Shown here one piece after another: positions 58,232-64,000 of a DNA stretch of 64,000 bases. Position 1 is the first letter of the stretch. Each line of letters starts with the position of its first letter. The notes beneath the pieces are model-generated. The model was not told the origin of the DNA and made no database searches. It saw only the letters and a list, made by a program, of their open reading frames with translations. This DNA is from Burkholderia gladioli (GTDB lineage: Bacteria; Pseudomonadota; Gammaproteobacteria; Burkholderiales; Burkholderiaceae), in NCBI RefSeq assembly GCF_000959725.1, contig NZ_CP009323.1:2666001-2730000 (forward strand), given 5' to 3'. Made by a program: the position numbers and the translations under genes.

Positions 58232-58672
58232 ATGAATACGAGCAGCCGGTTCGCTTTCGCCGTGCATGTGCTGACCTTGCTGGCGCAGCAGGAGGGCGTG
58301 CCGCTGTCGTCGGAGTACATCGCCGGCAGCGTGAACACCAACCCGGCGCTGATCCGGCGCCTGACCTCGATGCTGGCCGCCGCAGGCATCACCACCTCGC
58401 AGTTGGGGGCCGGCGGCGGCGCGCTGCTGGCGCGCGAGCCGGGTTCGATCACGCTGCTGGAGGTATATCGCGCGGTCGACGATGGGCAGTTGTTCGCCCT
58501 GCATCGCGAGGCGCCGAACCCCGATTGCCTGGTGGGGCGGCATATCCAGGGCGTGCTGACGGTCTATATCGACGACGCGCAGCGCGCCATGGAAGCCTCG
58601 CTGGCGCGGCGCACGGTGGCCGACGTGATGGCCGACGTGCTGCGCGAGCACGAGATGCGGCAGGACGGATAG
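58232..58672 (+). CDS. Rrf2-family transcriptional regulator
   Basis: 146 residues from ATG 58232. The Rrf2 winged helix reads SSRFAFAVHVLTLLAQQEGVPLSSEYIAGSVNTNPALIRRLTSMLAAAGITTSQLGAGGGALLAREPGSITLLEVYRAV (described as one domain, residues 3-80). It has a single Cys (NPDCLVG) and so lacks the three-Cys Fe-S ligand set of IscR/NsrR. In Bacillus the relatives YwnA/YwnB pair a regulator with an NAD(P)-binding protein, as here. Target is very probably the next gene. Confidence 0.87.
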   Translation: MNTSSRFAFAVHVLTLLAQQEGVPLSSEYIAGSVNTNPALIRRLTSMLAAAGITTSQLGAGGGALLAREPGSITLLEVYRAVDDGQLFALHREAPNPDCLVGRHIQGVLTVYIDDAQRAMEASLARRTVADVMADVLREHEMRQDG

Positions 58673-58731
58673 CGGGAAGCCGGCGGCCGGGCCGCCGGTG
58701 GGCAGGATGCAGTTCGGGCAGTGCCGAGGTA

Positions 58732-58756
58732 CGGGGAGCCGATCCCCGCTTTTTTT
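58732..58756 (+). terminator. Terminator after the Rrf2 gene
   Basis: CGGGGA (58732-58737), loop GCCGA, TCCCCG (58743-58748), then CTTTTTTT. Separates the regulator from its neighbour, which therefore needs its own promoter. Confidence 0.75.
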
Positions 58757-58762
58757 GCCAAC

Positions 58763-58787
58763 ATATGTAATCGAGTTGATTACATAT
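58763..58787 (+). promoter_or_regulatory. Perfect palindromic operator before the NAD(P)-binding protein gene
   Basis: ATATGTAATC (58763-58772), spacer GAGTT, GATTACATAT (58778-58787): ten-base perfect arms in an otherwise GC-rich region. It lies 20 bases before the start codon, directly over the expected promoter (TTGCCA at 58755-58760 as a possible -35). The size and symmetry fit an Rrf2 dimer site. Confidence 0.75.
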
Positions 58788-58806
58788 CACCTTGAGGATC
58801 AAGCAA

Positions 58807-59448
58807 ATGACGCAGAAGACTTTGAACATCGCGCTGTTCGGCGCATCGGGCGGCATCGGTTCGCGGATCGCGGCGGAAGCGGCGCGTCGCGGGCATCGCG
58901 TGACGGCGCTGTCGCGCCGCGCCGGTGTCAGCGAAGGCAATATCACGGCGAAGACGGCCGACCTGTTCGATGCGGCCAGCGTGGCGGCGGCGCTGCAAGG
59001 GCAGGACGTGGCGGCGAGCGCCTACGGCCCGGGCGGCGGCGACGCGACCCAGGTGCCGAAGGCGGTCCGCGCGCTGGTGGACGGTGCGCGTGCGGCCGGC
59101 GTCAGGCGCCTGCTGGTGGTGGGCGGCGCGGGCTCGCTGGAAGTCGCGCCGGGTACGCAACTGGTGGATACCGAAGGTTTCCCGGATGCCTACAAGCCGC
59201 AGGCGCTGGCCCATCGCGAGGCACTCGGCTACCTGCGCGGCGTGAGCGACCTCGACTGGACCTTCTTCGCGCCGGCCGCGCTGATCGCGCCGGGCGAGCG
59301 CACCGGCACCTTCCGCACCGGCACCGGCAAGCTGATCAGCGACGCCGAGGGCAACAGCCGGATCTCGACCGAGGACTACGCGATCGCCTTCGTCGATGCG
59401 ATCGAGCAGGGGCAGTTCGTGCGCGAGATCGCCACCGTCGCGTATTGA
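58807..59448 (+). CDS. NAD(P)-binding reductase-like protein (YwnB type)
   Basis: 213 residues from ATG 58807 (GAGGAT upstream). LNIALFGASGGIGSRIAAEAARRGHRV is the dinucleotide site, RRLLVVGGAGSLEVAPGTQLVD and LDWTFFAPAALIAPGERTGTFR are typical of the PF13460/NmrA-like atypical SDR group. No YxxxK pair. A stress-linked quinone or flavin reductase role is possible but not shown. Probably repressed by the Rrf2 protein through the palindrome just upstream. Confidence 0.85.
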   Translation: MTQKTLNIALFGASGGIGSRIAAEAARRGHRVTALSRRAGVSEGNITAKTADLFDAASVAAALQGQDVAASAYGPGGGDATQVPKAVRALVDGARAAGVRRLLVVGGAGSLEVAPGTQLVDTEGFPDAYKPQALAHREALGYLRGVSDLDWTFFAPAALIAPGERTGTFRTGTGKLISDAEGNSRISTEDYAIAFVDAIEQGQFVREIATVAY

Positions 59449-59594
59449 GCGAGGCGGGCGAGGCGGGCGGCACCGGCTCGTGCCTGCTCGCCGTCCTCGC
59501 ATGCGGTCCGTCGCGGCGGCCCGGTCGGCTCCGTATTTACCCCGGTCGACGTTGCGAATAAGTTTTCATAATGTTCCCCGTGTAGCATCCAGCG

Positions 59595-59609
59595 TAGAAA
59601 AATTTTCTA
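59595..59609 (+). promoter_or_regulatory. Palindrome upstream of the Lrp-type gene
   Basis: TAGAAAAATTTTCTA, perfect seven-base arms about a central A, 20 bases before the ATG. Lrp/AsnC sites are AT-rich palindromes of this length (known of the family), so it is probably the autoregulatory site. Confidence 0.65.
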
Positions 59610-59628
59610 TACCAACAGGAATGGGGAA

Positions 59629-60099
59629 ATGGACCACATCGATCGCAAATTGCTGGAACTGCTGCAGACCGATGCGACGCTGCCGATCGCCGAACTCGCG
59701 CAGAAGGTGAACCTGTCGCAGACGCCTTGCTGGAAACGGATCCAGCGTCTCAAGGACACCGGCGCGATCCGCGCCCAGGTGGCGCTGTGCGATGCGCGCA
59801 AGCTCGGCGTGGGCACCACCGTGTTCGTCGCGGTGCGCACCAACCAGCACACCGAGGAATGGGCGCGCAGCTTCACCCAGGCCGTCTGCGACATCCCCGA
59901 GGTGGTCGAGGTCTACCGCATGAGCGGCGAGACCGACTACCTGCTGCGCGTGGTGGTGGCCGACATCGCCGACTACGACCGCGTCTACAAGCACCTGATT
60001 CGCAGCGTGCCGCTGTTCGACGTCAGCTCCTCGTTCGCGATGGAGCAGATCAAGTACTCGACCGCGCTGCCGGTGCGCACCGAACTCGCGCCGGCCTGA
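59629..60099 (+). CDS. Lrp/AsnC-family transcriptional regulator
   Basis: 156 residues. The N-terminal helix-turn-helix (IDRKLLELLQTDATLPIAELAQKVNLSQTPCWKRIQRLKDTGAI) and the C-terminal RAM ligand domain (VVEVYRMSGETDYLLRVVVADIADYDRVYKHLIRSVPLFDVSSSFAMEQIKYSTALPV) are complete. Such proteins sense amino acids. The GET-D-YLL-R-V signature is intact. The neighbours give no clear target except itself. Confidence 0.9.
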   Translation: MDHIDRKLLELLQTDATLPIAELAQKVNLSQTPCWKRIQRLKDTGAIRAQVALCDARKLGVGTTVFVAVRTNQHTEEWARSFTQAVCDIPEVVEVYRMSGETDYLLRVVVADIADYDRVYKHLIRSVPLFDVSSSFAMEQIKYSTALPVRTELAPA

Positions 60100-60154
60100 A
60101 GGCCGCGCGTAGAATGAGCCCTTTCGATCGTCCGCCGCGAGGCGGCCACAGACC

Positions 60155-60340
60155 ATGAGCGAGCAGCGCAGGAAGAACCCGGTACGCGGCGTGTCGGTGA
60201 TGATCGTCGTGATCGTGCTGGCGGTGATCGGCACGGTGCTCTACAACGCGATCTCCGAGAAGCGCGCCTACGACGCCGAACATGGCGCGGCGCCGGGCGC
60301 GGCCGCCTCGGCGCCGGCCTCGGGCGCCTCGGGCGGCTGA
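60155..60340 (+). CDS. Small single-pass membrane protein
   Basis: 61 residues: basic N terminus (MSEQRRKNPVRG), one helix (VSVMIVVIVLAVIGTVLYNAI) and an Ala/Gly/Ser tail. A good terminator follows its stop directly, which supports a real gene. The ribosome site is weak. No family recognised. Confidence 0.6.
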   Translation: MSEQRRKNPVRGVSVMIVVIVLAVIGTVLYNAISEKRAYDAEHGAAPGAAASAPASGASGG

Positions 60341-60346
60341 AGTCCG

Positions 60347-60375
60347 AAAGGCCCGGCAGGACGCCGGGCCTTTTT
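60347..60375 (+). terminator. Rho-independent terminator
   Basis: GGCCCGGC (60350-60357), loop AGGAC, GCCGGGCC (60363-60370), five T, seven bases after the stop of the small membrane protein. Flanking A and T make it usable from both strands. Confidence 0.9.
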
Positions 60376-60398
60376 CCATCGATGCCGCTTTCCCCGCC

Positions 60399-62699
60399 TC
60401 AGGCCGGCAGCCGGATCAGGCTCGCGTCCTTGCGGATCAGCAGCGAGGAGGCCAGCATCTGCTTGCACTGGTGCGCCAGCACCTTCAGGTCGTGCGTCAG
60501 CTCCGAGCCCACCTGGCTCGACTTCTCCGCTTCCACCACCATCGAATCGAGATCGCGCGAGAGCCGCTTGGTCAGCTCGGCCTGCTCGGCGGGCGGCGGC
60601 GTGCCGGCCTCGGCCTGCTGGAGATGCTCGCGCACCTGCGCGAGGCCTTGTTCCAGCGCCGCGTAGGTATCGGGCGCGCCCTCGCTGGTGGCGCTGCGCA
60701 GCAGGGGCGCGGCGGCCGTGATCTGCGCGCCCAGCACGTGGGCCTGCACCAGCAGGTCATTGAGCTCGGGCACGAAGCGCTGGTGCGCCTTGGGCTCCAG
60801 CATCATGCGCTGGAAGGCCTGGCCCAGGTTGGCGAAGGCGATGTGCACGTTCTTGCGTGCGAGGCGATAGGGGTAGTCGCTCTCGAGCGGCGAGACCTTG
60901 CCGGATTCGGCCGCGACCGCCACCGCCTGCACCACCGCCGCGCCGTCGGCGGCGGCCACCGAGGGCGCCGCCGGCGCACCCTGGCCGCGCCCGACCCGCC
61001 AGGCCGCCTCGAAATACTTGCGGGTGGTGCTCAGCACCTCGGCCACCAGCTTGCCCATCGCGCGGTATTCCCAGTAGGGGAACAGCCGGCTCGCGGCGAT
61101 CGCGATCATGCAGCCCACCACCGTGTCGATCGCGCGCTCGCCGATGATGCGCATGCTGCCCGGCGCGAGCAGGTGGAACATCAGCAGCACGTAGGAGGAG
61201 GTGAACACCACGCTGGCCGCGTAGTTGAACAGCAGCAGGCTGTAGCTCATCACCATCGAGCCGAACATGATCGCGATCAGCAGCGCCGGCGACTTGACCG
61301 TGTAGATCAGCGCGATGCTGATCGCGCAGCCGAGCAGGGTGCCGACGATACGCTGCGCGTTGCGCTGCTTGGTCAGCGAGTAGCCCGGCTTCAGGATGAT
61401 GATGGTGGTCATCACGATCCAGTAGGCATTGGTGAGCGGCAGCAGCCGCCCCAGCCAGAACGCCAGCGCCACCGCCACCGTCACGCGCAGCGCATGGCGA
61501 AAGCTCGGCGAGCCGAGGTTGAGGTTGGAGAAGATCAGCATCGGCGAGACGCGGCGGCGCTGCAGGAAGCGCGCCAGGGTCTGGTCGATCTTCAGCTCGG
61601 TCTTGCTGGTGTCGGGCGTCTCGGCGAGCGCGCGGCGCATCTTGTCGATCAGGCGCGTGGCGCTCCAGATGCGCCGGAAGGTGGCCAGCACGGCCGCGTA
61701 GGCCTCGGGGTTGGTCTGCGCGAAGTTCTTCTTGCGCATCAGCTCGATCTCGTACTCGATCGCGCGCAGCTCGGCCTTCACGCTGATGCGCGGCTGGCTC
61801 GCGCGATTCTCCAGCACCGCGAGGCCGACCGTTTCGAGGTCGGAGGCGGCCTTGCGGATCAGGTCGCGATAGAACAGCAGCATGTCCGAGCCGCCGAAGG
61901 TGCTGCGCACCAGCGGGTAGTCGGTATGCGCGCCGACGAACATCTCGTGCAGGTCGACGCTGTTGATGAACAGGTTGAACATCATGGTGCGCGCCGGGTC
62001 GAGCTTGCCGTGGCGCAGCTTGGGCAGGTTGCGCAGCACGATGTCGCGCGCGGTTTCCTGCGATTCGACCGCCGCCACCTGCTTGATCACCAGGTTGCGG
62101 TAGCACTCGTCGAGATCGGCATCGGGATCGTAGAAATCGGCGCGCGCGAGCAGGTAGCCGGACAAGGCGAACAGGCTGTCGGCCAGCGCCTGCTGCTCGA
62201 TGCGGCGCGCCTGCCAGCGCGACACCAGGGTGGCCCAGTAGGTATACCAGAGGCCGCCGGCGAGGATCCAGGCCGCGTTGACCAGCGCCTCGAGCGGCGT
62301 GAAGCTGTCCTCCAGCGTCATCACCATCATGAACAGGGTGGCGAAGCTGATCTGCGGCCAGCGGTTGCCGTACACCACGATCAGCGACAGCACGAAGGTG
62401 AGCGGCACGATGGTCAGCCACAGCGCGAAGATGTTCGGCGTGGCCAGGCCGGTGGCCAGCGCCGACAGGAAGCCGATCACGCTGCACGCGAGCATTTCGT
62501 TGTGCTTGTACTTGAGCGGACCCGGCATGTCGACCACGCAGGCGCCCAGCGCGCCGGTGGCGATGGTGAAGCCGAGGTCGCGTTCGTGGAACACGATCAG
62601 GCAGAGCACGGCCGGCAGGGACACGCCGACGGCGATTCGCAGGCCGCCGAAGAAATACTGGCTGTACAGGAACTTCCTGATTTCGATCGAATAGCGCAT
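60399..62699 (-). CDS. FUSC-family membrane protein, YccS-like
   Basis: 766 residues from ATG 62699. Two blocks of membrane helices (about residues 18-160 and 400-540) flank a ~240-residue cytoplasmic part, the FUSC/YccS plan. Recognisable segments are GGLRIAVGVSLPAVLCLIVFHERDLGF, LTFVLSLIVVYGNRWPQISFATLF and ALAFWLGRLLPLTNAYWIVMTTIIILKPGYSLTKQRNAQRIVGTLLGC. FUSC proteins include aromatic-acid and fusaric-acid efflux components, but most YccS relatives are uncharacterised. Divergent from recC with a 163-base gap. Confidence 0.86.
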   Translation of the reverse strand: MRYSIEIRKFLYSQYFFGGLRIAVGVSLPAVLCLIVFHERDLGFTIATGALGACVVDMPGPLKYKHNEMLACSVIGFLSALATGLATPNIFALWLTIVPLTFVLSLIVVYGNRWPQISFATLFMMVMTLEDSFTPLEALVNAAWILAGGLWYTYWATLVSRWQARRIEQQALADSLFALSGYLLARADFYDPDADLDECYRNLVIKQVAAVESQETARDIVLRNLPKLRHGKLDPARTMMFNLFINSVDLHEMFVGAHTDYPLVRSTFGGSDMLLFYRDLIRKAASDLETVGLAVLENRASQPRISVKAELRAIEYEIELMRKKNFAQTNPEAYAAVLATFRRIWSATRLIDKMRRALAETPDTSKTELKIDQTLARFLQRRRVSPMLIFSNLNLGSPSFRHALRVTVAVALAFWLGRLLPLTNAYWIVMTTIIILKPGYSLTKQRNAQRIVGTLLGCAISIALIYTVKSPALLIAIMFGSMVMSYSLLLFNYAASVVFTSSYVLLMFHLLAPGSMRIIGERAIDTVVGCMIAIAASRLFPYWEYRAMGKLVAEVLSTTRKYFEAAWRVGRGQGAPAAPSVAAADGAAVVQAVAVAAESGKVSPLESDYPYRLARKNVHIAFANLGQAFQRMMLEPKAHQRFVPELNDLLVQAHVLGAQITAAAPLLRSATSEGAPDTYAALEQGLAQVREHLQQAEAGTPPPAEQAELTKRLSRDLDSMVVEAEKSSQVGSELTHDLKVLAHQCKQMLASSLLIRKDASLIRLPA

Positions 62700-62862
62700 C
62701 GAGGACGGGTTGAGGAAACGGCGCGGGGGGACGGACGAGTCTATCGTATTTCCCCGGGCCGGCCGTCTGGCCGTTCTCCGAATATCCGGGCGCGGGCGCG
62801 TTTGCTATCCTTGGCGCTTCCTGCGCGGTTTCGTGCCGCGCCTCGTCCGTCGCGCCGCCCGC

Positions 62863-64000
62863 ATGCTCCATCTCTTCTTCTCGAACCGCCACGAAACCCT
62901 CGCCGATGCGCTGATCGAGCATCTCGCCTCGCATCCGGGCGCGGCGGGCCCGTGGGCGCGCCAGCAGGTGATCGTGCCGAGCGCGGCGCTGCGGCGGCGG
63001 CTCGAGCTCGACATCGCCGGGCGGCACGGCATTTGCGCCAACCTCGAGTTCAGCTACCTGGCGCAGTGGCTGTGGACGCAGATCGGCCAGGTGCTGCGCG
63101 TGCCGCCGCGCTCGCCGTTCGCGCCGGACCGGCTGGTGTGGCGCTGCTACCGGCTGCTGTCGGAGGCGGCGGATTCGATGGATTCGGCGGACGAGGGCGG
63201 CGCTCATGGCGGTCTCGACGAAGCCGGCGCAGCGCACGGCGCGGCGCCCTGGCTCGCCTCGCCGCGACTCGCGGCCTATCTGGCGGCGGCCGATGCGCCG
63301 ATGCGCTACGAGCTGGCCCATCGGCTCGCCTCGGTGTTCGACCACTACCTGACCTACCGGCCCGAATGGCTGGCTGCCTGGCGCGACGGCGGCTCGATCT
63401 TCGCTTTGGAGGGCACGCCTTCGCGCGGCGCCGAGGCCGCGCGCGACGACGAGCACTGGCAGGCCGCGCTGTGGCGCGCGCTGGTGGCCGAGCTGGCCGA
63501 GGACGGCGAGCCGCCCGCGCATCGTTTCCTGCGCGAGGCGCCCGCGCTCGCGCCCGACGCGCGCACGCTGGCCGCCTGGCCCGACGCGGTCAGCGTGTTC
63601 GCGCTGCCGACCATGCCGCCGCTGCACGTCGCGCTGCTGCGCGAGCTGTCGCGCTGGATCGACGTGCGGATCTACGCGCTCAATCCCTGCCGCGAATTCT
63701 GGTTCGACATCGTCAGCGCCGCGCGCGTCGAGTCGCTCGACGCGGCCGGCCAGCTCGACTACCAGCAGGTCGGCCATCCGCTGCTGGCCGAGTGGGGGCG
63801 CCAGACCCAGGCGCAGCTGCACATGCTGCACGAGCTGACCGAAACCGCCGCCGCCACCGATGCCGCGCAATACGACGGCTTCGCCGGCGACACCTGGCTG
63901 GCGCGGATCCAGAACGCGATCCTCGATCTGCAGCCCGAGGCCGAGCTGGGGCCGCCGCCGGCCGAGCGCGGCATCGAGGTGCATGTCTGCCACGGCCTGG
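62863..64000 (+). CDS. recC: Exodeoxyribonuclease V gamma subunit RecC (partial, 5' end)
   Basis: 379 codons running off the right edge. MLHLFFSNRHETLADALIEHLAS, QVIVPSAALRRRLELDIAGRHGICANLEFSYLAQWLW and HRLASVFDHYLTYRPEWLAAWRDG are typical RecC N-terminal sequences. RecC is the Chi-recognising scaffold of the RecBCD helicase-nuclease, which is thus expected to continue beyond the window (recB, recD). Residues ~105-150 contain an Ala/Gly/Asp-rich insertion (SMDSADEGGAHGG) not expected in the core. Start ATG 62863 fixed by the conserved N terminus. Confidence 0.93.
   Translation, partial: MLHLFFSNRHETLADALIEHLASHPGAAGPWARQQVIVPSAALRRRLELDIAGRHGICANLEFSYLAQWLWTQIGQVLRVPPRSPFAPDRLVWRCYRLLSEAADSMDSADEGGAHGGLDEAGAAHGAAPWLASPRLAAYLAAADAPMRYELAHRLASVFDHYLTYRPEWLAAWRDGGSIFALEGTPSRGAEAARDDEHWQAALWRALVAELAEDGEPPAHRFLREAPALAPDARTLAAWPDAVSVFALPTMPPLHVALLRELSRWIDVRIYALNPCREFWFDIVSAARVESLDAAGQLDYQQVGHPLLAEWGRQTQAQLHMLHELTETAAATDAAQYDGFAGDTWLARIQNAILDLQPEAELGPPPAERGIEVHVCHGL

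Noticed and set aside
60757..63993. Minus-strand frame of 1078 codons opposite recC and across the FUSC gene
   Set aside because: The plus strand encodes recC with the right N terminus, and the FUSC gene uses another minus frame.

Overview
The window is about 64 kb of very GC-rich chromosomal DNA from a beta-proteobacterium, most probably Burkholderia sensu lato. The pointers are strong GC3 bias that leaves long antisense open frames, the hopanoid block hpnI-J-K-L, a two-subunit (AruF/AruG type) arginine succinyltransferase in a complete ast operon, a phosphocholine-specific phospholipase C, an mdtABC-type RND pump and a YccS-like FUSC protein. No rRNA, tRNA, prophage, insertion sequence or CRISPR array was seen. 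It reads as ordinary chromosome with an unusually clear set of regulatory palindromes in the gaps.

Layout. 1-7.2 kb: the 5' end of an ABC exporter gene (minus), a GT4 glycosyltransferase with a long leader, two membrane proteins, then a FadR-type regulator and uronate dehydrogenase. 7.2-15.5 kb: phospholipase C and a dimethylglycine/sarcosine dehydrogenase-like flavoprotein (both minus, sharing a promoter motif; a plausible phosphocholine to glycine route), pdxY, a secreted alpha/beta hydrolase and a luciferase-like monooxygenase. 15.5-20.9 kb: an AT-rich gap, then hpnIJKL. 21-26 kb: a BamE-like lipoprotein, an AraC regulator with an orphan ThDP decarboxylase, and a MarR-GNAT fusion with a coupled GNAT gene behind tandem palindromic operators.

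26.1-38 kb: an arginine/ornithine module: two permeases and the ATPase, an ArgR-like AraC regulator, astC, aruF, aruG, astD, astB, astE, and at the far end the periplasmic binding protein with its own terminator. Uptake, sensing and conversion of arginine to glutamate plus succinate are thus in one run of genes. 38-43.6 kb: an EAL protein with degenerate GGDEF plus an HDOD protein, an exported peroxiredoxin, an NAD(P)-binding protein and a GNAT. 43.6-51.4 kb: mdtA-mdtB-mdtC without an outer-membrane channel; MdtC carries a roughly 70-residue Ser/Ala/Gly/Thr insert.

51.4-57.5 kb: an IclR regulator with paired palindromes, a plus-strand candidate small RNA with a promoter and two consecutive terminators, a Tat/lipobox PhoX phosphatase with a Pho-box-like site, an ammonium transporter and a small membrane protein. 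57.6-64 kb: a small lipoprotein, an Rrf2 regulator controlling (by inference from a perfect palindrome) an NAD(P)-binding reductase, an Lrp-type regulator with its own palindrome, a small membrane protein, a FUSC-family protein, and the start of recC.

The items judged most worth following up are the candidate small RNA at about 52.89-53.02 kb, the MarR-GNAT locus with its two operators, the Rrf2 operator, the motif shared by the phospholipase C and flavoprotein genes, the MdtC insert and the AraC/ThDP-enzyme pair. All functional calls are from reading the translations; no database search was possible.
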